A stretch of 32,840 nucleotides of DNA from Prevotella sp. CAG:891. GTDB lineage: Bacteria > Bacteroidota > Bacteroidia > Bacteroidales > Bacteroidaceae. Below the pieces are notes generated by a model, which saw only the letters and a list, made by a program, of their open reading frames with translations, did not search any database and was not told the DNA's origin. Of the stretch, positions 8,722 through 15,530 are shown piece by piece (the first letter of the stretch is position 1; the number at the start of each line of letters is the position of its first letter). Location of the stretch: NCBI GenBank assembly GCA_000437675.1, contig FR901782.1, forward strand, positions 1-32,840, read 5' to 3'. The translations under genes were made by a program, and so were the position numbers.

Positions 8722-8769
8722 GTACGATATTATAGTCAAAAAACCAGTGCGTTTTTTGTCATATTGTAC
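8722..8769 (+). promoter_or_regulatory. Imperfect inverted repeat over the lrp promoter (candidate operator)
   Basis: GTACGATAT...CAAAAAAC (8722-8744) is mirrored by GTTTTTTG...ATATTGTAC (8751-8769) around a short centre. The right arm covers the -33 box of the regulator gene downstream. Lrp/AsnC regulators often control their own genes, so this is a candidate operator by inference. Confidence 0.4.
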
Positions 8770-8785
8770 AAATAAGTTATCTTTG
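8755..8785 (+). promoter_or_regulatory. Bacteroidota promoter of the Lrp-type gene
   Basis: A -33 box TTTG at 8755-8758 and a -7 box TATCTTTG at 8778-8785 are separated by 19 nt, matching the Bacteroidota consensus. Start of transcription is expected near 8792, giving a leader of about 100 nt. Confidence 0.75.
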
Positions 8786-8893
8786 CCAGTGTAATATAAG
8801 GCCTTACCGCCGCATAGTCATCTGAAAGTACACGCCGCATGGCTATGTCCTTATTATCACTATGTAAACAAAGATTTTAGCAAGAAATATATT

Positions 8894-9361
8894 ATGGAAA
8901 AGGTAGACTTACTTGACTTGAAAATACTCAAGATCATATCCGTCAATGCTCGCATTCCGTTTAAGGATGTGGCCGCTGTTTGCGGAGTTTCGCGTGCCGC
9001 CATTCACCAGCGTGTGCAGCGTTTGATCGAGGCCGGAGTCATTACCGGTTCGGGCTATAATGTTTGCCCCAAAAGCATTGGTTACAGCACCTGTACCTAC
9101 GTCGGAATCAAGCTTGAGCGCGGTTCAATGTACAAGGGCGTAGCTGAGGAATTGGAAAAAATTCCCGAAATCGTGGAGTGCCACTTCACCACCGGTCCCT
9201 ACACCATGTTGGTAAAGCTCTACTCGCGCGATAACGAACACCTGATGGATTTGCTCAACAATCACATTCAGGAAATTGCCGGTGTGATTTCGACCGAGAC
9301 CCTCATCTCGCTCGAACAAACCATTAACCGCACCGTGCCGGTAATCCTTCCCGAAAAATAA
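8894..9361 (+). CDS. Lrp/AsnC family transcriptional regulator
   Basis: This 155-residue DNA-binding protein has the two-domain Lrp plan. The N-terminal helix-turn-helix (LDLKILKIISVNARIPFKDVAAVCGVSRAAIHQRVQRLIEAGVI) covers residues about 5-50. The C-terminal RAM ligand-binding domain includes KIPEIVECHFTTGPYTMLVKLYSRDNEHLMDLL. Such proteins sense amino acids and act as dimers to octamers. The gene stands alone with its own promoter and a downstream terminator. Its promoter carries an inverted repeat suggesting self-regulation. Targets and ligand cannot be read from the sequence. Confidence 0.95.
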   Translation: MEKVDLLDLKILKIISVNARIPFKDVAAVCGVSRAAIHQRVQRLIEAGVITGSGYNVCPKSIGYSTCTYVGIKLERGSMYKGVAEELEKIPEIVECHFTTGPYTMLVKLYSRDNEHLMDLLNNHIQEIAGVISTETLISLEQTINRTVPVILPEK

Positions 9362-9376
9362 GCAGACATTCCTATC

Positions 9377-9419
9377 GGGCGGTCACTGCCATAACATTTG
9401 GCGGGTGGCCGCCCTTTTT
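9377..9419 (+). terminator. Terminator after the Lrp-type gene
   Basis: GGGCGGTCA (9377-9385) pairs with TGGCCGCCC (9406-9414), with one G-T wobble, and TTTTT follows. It lies 16 nt after the stop codon. Confidence 0.7.
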
Positions 9420-9593
9420 GGTATGCGCTTGTCAACCTAAGGTCCCGCTGTGCTGCCTTAACCCCGGCTACATGCGTGCCCCCTTTTCGCATCCGCGCAA
9501 CGGCCATAAATAAGCAATAGGCAGGTGTACGGAATAAACAAAATGAAGGTATTCGAAATTCAGTCACCTAAAACCCCAATCCCCAACAAATCA

Positions 9594-9887
9594 ATGAATT
9601 ACGCCGGTCCTCTGATTGGATTAGCCACGTTTCTCATTATCGGGCTATTCCACCCCATTGTAATTAAAGCAGAGTACTACTTTGGCACCCGATTGTGGTG
9701 GCTCTTTTTGCTGGTAGGCATCGGCTGCACGGTCGGTGCCTTGTTCGTTCAGTCCACCGTGTGGAGTGCCATACTTGGTGTCACCGGGTTCTCAGCCCTG
9801 TGGTCCATCCTCGAAATTTTTGAGCAGCGCGACCGCGTCAGCAAAGGATGGTTCCCGAAAGGTCCCGGCCACCGCCCCAAGAAGTAA
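9594..9887 (+). CDS. DUF4491 family membrane protein
   Basis: The 97-residue product starts at the ATG at 9594 (MNYAGPLIGLATFLIIGLFHP). It has three hydrophobic segments (residues about 5-20, 34-50 and 54-72). The C-terminal part EIFEQRDRVSKGWFPKGPGHRPKK is characteristic of DUF4491 as I recall it, including the conserved FEQ and GWFPKNP-like region. An upstream in-frame start near 9525 would add a non-hydrophobic leader and seems less likely. It lies 40 nt before the amidotransferase-dipeptidase gene and could be co-transcribed. Function is unknown. Confidence 0.85.
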   Translation: MNYAGPLIGLATFLIIGLFHPIVIKAEYYFGTRLWWLFLLVGIGCTVGALFVQSTVWSAILGVTGFSALWSILEIFEQRDRVSKGWFPKGPGHRPKK

Positions 9888-9926
9888 GCCGCTGTTTTTC
9901 CGTGCAATTCTAAAAAACACCCCCTC

Positions 9927-11714
9927 ATGTCATCAGCTTTCAATATCGACCAGCTTACCGACACGCTCTATGCCGAAAGCTGCCCATACAGTGCTTCAGA
10001 CCGCCGTCCGCTCATAGGCATCAGCGGCAATTATGCCGACGACCGCCTGCAGCTCCTGCCCGGCTACATTCGTTCGCTCGAAGCCGCCGGAGCCGATGTG
10101 GTGGTCGTTCCTCCACGTCGCCACCCCGATGCTCACCTGTTCAGCCTGCTCAACCGCCTCGATGCCCTGCTGCTGTCGGGCGGAGCCGACGTCAACCCCC
10201 TCTTTACGGGCGAAGACCCCCTGCCCCGGCTGGGCAATATCAACAGCGAGCGCGACGCCTTTGAACTCGCCCTTGTGCGCATGGCCTACAACCGCCGCCT
10301 CCCCCTCTTCGGCATTTGTCGCGGCATACAGGTCATAGCCCTTGCCCTCGGCGGCAAAGTGATGCAAGACATGGGCACTGCCTTGCCCCACACCTCGCTG
10401 CTGAAACACAGCCAGGAAGCTGCGCGTAGCGAAGCCACCCACTACGTCGAAGCCGAACCCGATTCAGCCGTGTCACGCCTGCTCGGCACCCGTTTTGCGG
10501 TCAACTCCTTTCACCATCAAGCCGTGGCCGAGCCGGGTCCGCTGCTCCGCGTCACCGCCCGTTCGGCCGACGGCATTATCGAAGCCATTGAAAGCACCGA
10601 CTTCCACCCCGTGATGGGCGTGCAGTGGCACCCCGAATGTTTCCTGTCCGACGGCGATGCGTGTATGCTCCCCCTGTTCCGCCACTTTGTGGGTCAGGCC
10701 GAACGCTACCGCGCTGCCCGTCAGGTGCACCACCGCGTGCTGACGCTCGATTCGCACTGCGACACCCCCATGTTCTTCGACCGCGACATCGACCTTTGCC
10801 GTCGCGACCCCCAACTGCTGGTAGACTTTGTCAAGATGCGCGAAGGTCTGCTCGACGCCTCCATCATGGTGGCCTATTTGCCCCAGGGCGAACTCACCCC
10901 CGAAGCACGTCTGGCAGCCACGGCAAAGGCCGACAGCCTGATTGACGAGCTTGAAGCGCGTGTGGCACAAGCTCCCGGCGTGTGCATGGCTGCCACTCCG
11001 GCCGAACTCTATGCCCACAAGCAAGCCGGGCTGCTCAGCATTATGCGCGGCATTGAAAACGGCTATGCGCTGGGTCACGACCTGACGAATGTGGCGCGTT
11101 TCCGAAAGCGCGGCGTGGTGTACATCACCCTTTGCCATAATGGCGACAACGACATTTGCGATTCCGCACGCCGCTCGCAACAGCTGCACGGCGGTCTGTC
11201 GGACTTTGGCCGCGAGGTGGTGCGCGAAATGAACCGCGTGGGGCTGATGGTCGACCTCAGCCATGCCGCCGAATCGTCGTTTTACGATGCCCTCCGTGCC
11301 AGCCGCACGCCCATTGTGTGTTCGCACGCTTCGAGTCGCGCCCTGTGCAACCATCCGCGCAACCTTACCGACGACCAGCTGCGTGCCCTGGCCGCAGCCG
11401 GCGGTGTGGCGCAAGTAACGCTTTACCACGGTTTTCTGCGCCTCGACACCGACCCCCAGCCTGCCACCGTGGCCGACGGCGTGGCGCACCTCATGCACTT
11501 TATCGACGTGGCCGGTATTGATGCTGTGGGCATAGGCACCGACTTCGATGGCGACGGCGGTGTGCCGGGCTGTGCTTCGGCCTCCGACCTCACCGAACTG
11601 ACGCTGCGCCTGCAAGCCGAAGGACTCACCACGGCCGATTTGCAAAAGGTGTGGGGTGGCAATTTCCTCCGCGTCATGCAGCAATGTCAGGACTGCGCCG
11701 AACCTGGTTTTTAG
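9927..11714 (+). CDS. Fusion: class I glutamine amidotransferase (C26) with M19 dipeptidase
   Basis: The 595-residue protein has two full enzyme domains and no signal peptide. Residues about 25-260 are a peptidase C26 / gamma-glutamyl-GABA hydrolase type domain. It carries LLLSGGADVNP, nucleophile Cys131 in FGICRGIQV, and His235 and Glu237 in GVQWHPE. Residues about 268-590 are a membrane-dipeptidase (M19) domain with the metal ligands of the family: His277 and Asp279 (DSHCDTP), Glu377 (GIENG), His446 (DLSHAA), His467 (CSHASS) and Asp539 (GTDFDG). Both active sites look intact. By known family reactions, the first could cut a gamma-glutamyl bond and the second the freed dipeptide, as in glutathione breakdown. 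The substrate is inferred. A cytoplasmic location follows from the lack of an export signal. Confidence 0.92.
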   Translation: MSSAFNIDQLTDTLYAESCPYSASDRRPLIGISGNYADDRLQLLPGYIRSLEAAGADVVVVPPRRHPDAHLFSLLNRLDALLLSGGADVNPLFTGEDPLPRLGNINSERDAFELALVRMAYNRRLPLFGICRGIQVIALALGGKVMQDMGTALPHTSLLKHSQEAARSEATHYVEAEPDSAVSRLLGTRFAVNSFHHQAVAEPGPLLRVTARSADGIIEAIESTDFHPVMGVQWHPECFLSDGDACMLPLFRHFVGQAERYRAARQVHHRVLTLDSHCDTPMFFDRDIDLCRRDPQLLVDFVKMREGLLDASIMVAYLPQGELTPEARLAATAKADSLIDELEARVAQAPGVCMAATPAELYAHKQAGLLSIMRGIENGYALGHDLTNVARFRKRGVVYITLCHNGDNDICDSARRSQQLHGGLSDFGREVVREMNRVGLMVDLSHAAESSFYDALRASRTPIVCSHASSRALCNHPRNLTDDQLRALAAAGGVAQVTLYHGFLRLDTDPQPATVADGVAHLMHFIDVAGIDAVGIGTDFDGDGGVPGCASASDLTELTLRLQAEGLTTADLQKVWGGNFLRVMQQCQDCAEPGF

Positions 11715-11821
11715 GTAAAAAATATAGACATTCTCAAACTGCTGAAATAGCATGAAAAACCCTTTCTGACTCCCTTTTCGGTCAGATTTCCTTGTTCAGA
11801 ATTCAAAAACTCCTATTTATC

Positions 11822-12820
11822 ATGAAATATCCCCTTTTGGCCGCCCTTGCCCTGACTGTGCTGAGCATGGGTAGCTGTAAAAACCAAAAAACGTCGGCTC
11901 CGGCTGAAGGCGATGCCGACACTGTGGCGCTGACGCAGGTGAAGTTTCAAGCCGATTCAGCCTATGCCCATGTCGAGGCGCAGTGTGCCTTTGGTCCGCG
12001 TGTGCCCAATTCCGAGGCACACCGTGCCTGTGCCGACTACATTGTGAACCGCTTCAAGCAGTATGGCCTGCAAGTAACCGAACAAAAAGCCGACCTCAAG
12101 GCATGGGACGGCAAGGTGCTGCACTCGCGCAACATCATTGCCGCCTACCGCCCCGAAGCTACCGAGCGCATTTTGCTGTGTGCCCACTGGGACAGCCGCC
12201 CCTGGGCCGATGCCGACCCTGACAGTGCCAACCACCGTAAACCCGTAATGGCGGCCAACGATGGTGCCAGCGGTGTGGCTGTGTTGCTCGAACTGGCCCG
12301 CCTCATGCCGCAGCTGAATCCTGCTGTGGGTGTAGACTTTATCTGCTTCGACTCCGAGGACTACGGTGCGCCCTACTGGGCCGAGGACAAAGCTCCGCAC
12401 GATGGCTCCGACTGGTGTTTGGGTTCACAGTATTGGGCGCGCAATCCGCATGTCGAGGGTTACCGCGCACGCTACGGCATTCTGCTCGACATGGTGGGCG
12501 GCAAGGATGCCCGTTATTGCTACGAAGGCATTTCGCTGCGCTATGCCCGTGAGGTGGTGGTGCGCGTGTGGGACGCTGCACAGCGTGTGGGTGCCGGAAA
12601 CCTGTTCTTGCAGCAGGAGGGCAGCTATGCGCAGGACGACCATGTGCCCTTGAACGAAATTGCCGGTATCCCGACCATCGACATCATTCCCTATCTCGAC
12701 GGTACGCACACCTTCGGTGCTACGTGGCACACCGTGAACGATACGCCCGAAAACATTGCGCCTGCTACACTGGGTGCTGTGGGTCAGACGGTGCTGCAGG
12801 TGCTGGCTGAGGAACAGTAA
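11822..12820 (+). CDS. Glutaminyl-cyclase-like M28 family lipoprotein
   Basis: The 332-residue product has a lipoprotein signal peptide (MKYPLLAALALTVLSMGSC, lipid anchor Cys19). An M28-fold zinc domain follows: ILLCAHWDSRPWA (113-129), AANDGASGVAVLLELAR (Asp147), CFDSEDYG (Glu179-Asp180), QDDHVPL (His274) and GATWHTVNDTPEN (His303). This pattern, with HWDSRP and FDSEDYG, is that of Bacteroidota glutaminyl-peptide cyclotransferases, which convert N-terminal glutamine to pyroglutamate on exported proteins. Aminopeptidase activity is the alternative within M28. The ATG at 11822 is preferred since it directly begins the signal peptide. It precedes sufE by about 47 nt. Confidence 0.87.
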   Translation: MKYPLLAALALTVLSMGSCKNQKTSAPAEGDADTVALTQVKFQADSAYAHVEAQCAFGPRVPNSEAHRACADYIVNRFKQYGLQVTEQKADLKAWDGKVLHSRNIIAAYRPEATERILLCAHWDSRPWADADPDSANHRKPVMAANDGASGVAVLLELARLMPQLNPAVGVDFICFDSEDYGAPYWAEDKAPHDGSDWCLGSQYWARNPHVEGYRARYGILLDMVGGKDARYCYEGISLRYAREVVVRVWDAAQRVGAGNLFLQQEGSYAQDDHVPLNEIAGIPTIDIIPYLDGTHTFGATWHTVNDTPENIAPATLGAVGQTVLQVLAEEQ

Positions 12821-12867
12821 ACCCTTTTCATTAGTCTTTTCAATATTCGACAACAAATTCAAAAGCT

Positions 12868-13293
12868 ATGACTATCAACGAAATACAAGACGAAATTATT
12901 GACGATTTCAGTGCGCTCGACGACTGGATGGACCGCTATCAGCTGCTCATTGACCTGGGCGAGGAACTGGAACCGCTGCCCGAGGAGGACAAAACCGACC
13001 AAAACCTGATTGACGGTTGCCAGAGCCGGGTGTGGATTGTGTGCGAGGAACACGACGGACTGCTCGACTTCCGCGCCGAGAGCGATGCCCTCATCGTCAA
13101 AGGCATTGTGTCGCTGGTGCTTCGTGCCGTGACGCACCACACACCGCGCGAAATTTTGGATTCCGAACTTTACTTCATTCAGCGCATTGGCCTCACCGAG
13201 CACCTGTCGCCCACCCGCTCAAACGGCCTTTTGGCCATGATTAAGCAGGTGCGCATGTATGCCCTGGCTTTTGAAGCCAAGTTGCAGGCTTAA
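12868..13293 (+). CDS. sufE: SufE family iron-sulfur cluster assembly protein
   Basis: SufE accepts sulfur from the SufS cysteine desulfurase and passes it to the SufBCD scaffold. The 141-residue product shows the family blocks DRYQLLIDLGEELEPLPEE, NLIDGCQSRVWI with the sulfur-carrying Cys51, and a C-terminal IGLTEHLSPTRSNGLLAMIKQVRMYA. Length is typical. No sufS or sufBCD gene is in the window. It is followed by a strong bidirectional-looking terminator. Confidence 0.96.
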   Translation: MTINEIQDEIIDDFSALDDWMDRYQLLIDLGEELEPLPEEDKTDQNLIDGCQSRVWIVCEEHDGLLDFRAESDALIVKGIVSLVLRAVTHHTPREILDSELYFIQRIGLTEHLSPTRSNGLLAMIKQVRMYALAFEAKLQA

Positions 13294-13346
13294 GCACCCC
13301 ATTTCCGGCCGGATTATTCGCTGTTATCCGCGCCGAAAAAAAGGAT

Positions 13347-13392
13347 AAAACCGCCTTCTTCCGTACCTACTGAACGGAGGAAGGCGGTTTTT
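13347..13392 (+). terminator. Terminator after sufE
   Basis: AAAACCGCCTTCTTCCGT pairs with ACGGAGGAAGGCGGTTTT around a 9-nt loop, nearly perfectly over 17-18 bp. The A-run on the left and T-run on the right suit termination in both directions. Confidence 0.88.
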
Positions 13393-13462
13393 GTCGTAAA
13401 CTGACCATGACCTTAAGTTTTAGTTAAAAAAGAGAACAAAACTGTATATTTCAAGGCTAAAA

Positions 13463-13494
13463 CTTGCACGGCTTGAAACAAAAACGTATTTTTG
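13463..13494 (+). promoter_or_regulatory. Orphan Bacteroidota promoter
   Basis: A -33 box CTTG (13463-13466) and a -7 box TATTTTTG (13487-13494) are spaced by 20 nt. Expected start is near 13501. No protein gene follows before the terminator at 13660-13701. Confidence 0.65.
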
Positions 13495-13500
13495 CCGTGT

Positions 13501-13701
13501 GTTTTCATAGTAATCCGATACCGTTTGTACTTTAAAAACGCAGAATACAGTGGTATTCAATCCTTATTTTTTTAAGTGCAAACATGCTGGCGTGTTTCGT
13601 TTGGCACCTCAGCAGTTCTCGCTGTGAAGCGACATTTATCAATTACTATATAAAGTGCGCCTGTGCATCATCTACAAGGATGATGTACAGGATTTTTTTT
13701 T
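13501..13701 (+). ncRNA. Candidate small RNA, about 200 nt
   Basis: The transcript is defined by a consensus promoter at 13463-13494 and an intrinsic terminator at 13660-13701. Inside is a perfect hairpin, GAATAC-AGTG-GTATTC (13543-13558), and a further stem CAGC...GCTG near 13611-13625. The only open frame, from an ATG at 13584, runs straight through the terminator, so it is unlikely to be translated as such. I do not recognise an RNA family. Bacteroidales 6S-like RNAs were considered but could not be matched. Confidence 0.5.
13660..13701 (+). terminator. Terminator of the candidate small RNA
   Basis: CCTGTGCATCATC pairs with GATGATGTACAGG (one mismatch) around a short loop TACAAG, and a run of ten T follows. 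This is a textbook intrinsic terminator in the plus direction. Confidence 0.88.
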
Positions 13702-13748
13702 GTCTGCACCGCACTGTATATTCCCCCTCCTCTTCGTTCCCTATCCGC

Positions 13749-13811
13749 CAAAAACAAGGGTTCAAAACGAAGAAAGCCATTGTATAGCCCTTTGCGTTTT
13801 GAACCCCTGTT
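13749..13811 (-). terminator. Terminator downstream of nrdB
   Basis: AACAAGGGTTCAAAACG (13753-13769) and CGTTTTGAACCCCTGTT (13795-13811) are complementary at 16 of 17 positions. On the minus strand the stem ends in a TTTTT run. It lies 32 nt past the nrdB stop. Confidence 0.7.
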
Positions 13812-13842
13812 GTCCGTAGTTCGGTTGTGTGTCAGTGTGAGT

Positions 13843-14892
13843 CTACAAATCGTCGATCAACGCCGTACTTTTGGCATACGCCGTGCTTTTAGCCTCGAAA
13901 AAGTCCGTTTTAACCAAGTTCGCATTGGCATATTGCGCCACCCACTTCATGCTTTCCGGCTCGTTCTGGTGCTGTTCGTACAAATAGCCAAAGCCCAGGC
14001 TGTGCCAGCGCAGGTTGCCCAGATACTGAATGTAGTCCTCAATCATTTGCTCGTTGAGGCCCGGAATGTCGTTGCCAATCACGTATTTACCCCAGGCAAT
14101 TTCCTGGTTCACCCCTTCGCGCATCATGTCCTCGTAAACCTTTATTTTCTCGGGCGTAAACAGCGAAGGTTCCTCCTTTTTCAGCTCCAGAATGATGTTG
14201 CGAAAAAGCCACAGGTGCGTATTTTCGTCGCGGTTAATGTAGCGAATTTCCTGCGCCGACCCCGACATTTTGCCGTGGCGGCTCAGATTGTAGAAAAACA
14301 TGAAACCACTGTAAAAGTAAATACCCTCAAGGATATAGTTGGCAACGAGGGTTTTCATCAGCGTAAAGCTATTTTGGTGCTGCTGAAAGTCGTTGTAGCA
14401 GTTACCGATAAAAGTGTTTCGCGCCAGCAAGTGCTCGTCGGTTTTCCACTGATACAGAATGTCATTACGCTCCTCCGGGCTGCAAATGCTGTCGAGCATA
14501 TAGCTGTAGCTCTGGCTGTGCACACACTCCTGAAAAGCCTGAATGTGCAAGCAAAGGTTCACCTCGTTGGCCGTGATGTATTCGCTGATGGAAGGCAGGT
14601 TGTTGCTCTGCAGCGAATCGAGGAAAACGAGGAAGCTCAGAATTTTATTGTAGGCCACGTATTCCGCCTGGCTCAGTTTCACATAGTCCTTCGTGTCCTG
14701 CGTCAGGTTAATTTCCTCCGGAATCCAGAAGTTGTTCATAGCCTGGCGGTACCAGTCGCTGGTCCACTGGTAACGCAGGTTGTTAAAGTCGTTCAGGTTG
14801 GTGGTGTTTCCCCCAATCATTTTGCGACGCAGTATGTCGGTATCGCCGTTCGGATTGAATAAAGCGTTCTTTTTTAGCAAATTATTTTCCAT
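13843..14892 (-). CDS. nrdB: Class Ia ribonucleotide reductase small subunit NrdB
   Basis: NrdB houses the diiron-tyrosyl radical cofactor that starts reduction of ribonucleotides to deoxyribonucleotides in NrdA. The product has 349 residues from the ATG at 14892. All expected iron ligands are visible: Asp92 (FLDSLQ), Glu122 and His125 (QECVHSQSYS), Glu189 (ILEGIYFYSGF), and Glu223 and His226 (RDENTHLWLF). The radical tyrosine is Tyr129, in the normal E-x2-H-x3-Y position. The C-terminal tail STALIDDL is the usual NrdA-docking kind. It lies 35 nt after the 3' part of nrdA, as in an nrdAB operon. It seems fully functional, unlike its interrupted partner. Confidence 0.96.
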   Translation of the reverse strand: MENNLLKKNALFNPNGDTDILRRKMIGGNTTNLNDFNNLRYQWTSDWYRQAMNNFWIPEEINLTQDTKDYVKLSQAEYVAYNKILSFLVFLDSLQSNNLPSISEYITANEVNLCLHIQAFQECVHSQSYSYMLDSICSPEERNDILYQWKTDEHLLARNTFIGNCYNDFQQHQNSFTLMKTLVANYILEGIYFYSGFMFFYNLSRHGKMSGSAQEIRYINRDENTHLWLFRNIILELKKEEPSLFTPEKIKVYEDMMREGVNQEIAWGKYVIGNDIPGLNEQMIEDYIQYLGNLRWHSLGFGYLYEQHQNEPESMKWVAQYANANLVKTDFFEAKSTAYAKSTALIDDL

Positions 14893-14927
14893 GCACGTGT
14901 TAATTATTTCAGATGAACACCTCTCGC

Positions 14928-15530
14928 CTACGAGGCACAACTTTCACATTCAGCCACCTCGAGCGACTTGCTGCGAACGTAGTAAATCGTTTTAACCCCC
15001 GATTCCCATGCCAGGATGTAAAGGTTCAACAACTGACGCATGGTGAACTCGTTGGTGATGTAAAGGTTCAGACTCTGCGCCTGGTCGATGTGACGCTGCC
15101 GCACCCCGGCAGCCCTTACGCTCCAGGTTTGGTTAATGAGGTGCGCATCTTTGTAAATCCACCAGGTTTTGTCCGACAATGCCGGTGCCACTCTGGGCAG
15201 CATGGCCCCCTTTTTCTCCTCCAGGAAGAAACGCTTCATCACAGGGTCAATGCCCGCCGTAGTTCCGGCAATGATGCTCGTGCTGCTGGTAGGCGCAATG
15301 GCCAGCAAATAGGCATTGCGCATGCCTTGCTCCGCCACTTCAGCAGCCAGATGCTGCCAGCGTTCCGACTGGTAGCCACGCTTTTCAAAGTAAGCCCCCG
15401 TTTGCCAGTCGCTCCCCTCGAAACAGGCATAGCGTCCCTTTTCGCGGGCCAGGCGCGTACTGGCCTGAATGGCGGCAAAGTTAATTTGCTCGAACAGCCG
15501 GTCGGCGAATGCCAAAATTTCTGTTGCCAT
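14928..15530 (-). CDS. nrdA: NrdA C-terminal fragment (split class Ia RNR large subunit)
   Basis: This is the last 199 or so codons of the large subunit. LAFADRLFEQINFAAIQAS, YACFEGSDWQTGAYFEKRGY and IAPTSSTSIIAGTTAGIDP are standard NrdA blocks. The radical-transfer pair is Tyr183-Tyr184 (SGVKTIYYVRS), and the C-terminal redox pair is Cys195 and Cys198 (ECESC). The matching first 641 codons are at 21323-23245 on the same strand, about 5.8 kb away. In a normal NrdA, GIRWES would run directly into TEILAFAD, so little or nothing is missing. An ATG at 15528-15530 lies right at the break and could start a 200-residue protein (MATEILAFAD). No promoter is evident, since the sequence upstream is another gene read in antisense. 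Confidence 0.9.
   Translation of the reverse strand: MATEILAFADRLFEQINFAAIQASTRLAREKGRYACFEGSDWQTGAYFEKRGYQSERWQHLAAEVAEQGMRNAYLLAIAPTSSTSIIAGTTAGIDPVMKRFFLEEKKGAMLPRVAPALSDKTWWIYKDAHLINQTWSVRAAGVRQRHIDQAQSLNLYITNEFTMRQLLNLYILAWESGVKTIYYVRSKSLEVAECESCAS

Noticed and set aside
10473..11753. A 426-codon minus-strand frame
   Set aside because: It is the antisense shadow of the amidotransferase-dipeptidase fusion, whose catalytic motifs are all intact on the plus strand.
13584..13787. A 67-codon frame from an ATG inside the candidate small RNA
   Set aside because: It reads through a strong terminator and shows no conserved-looking composition.
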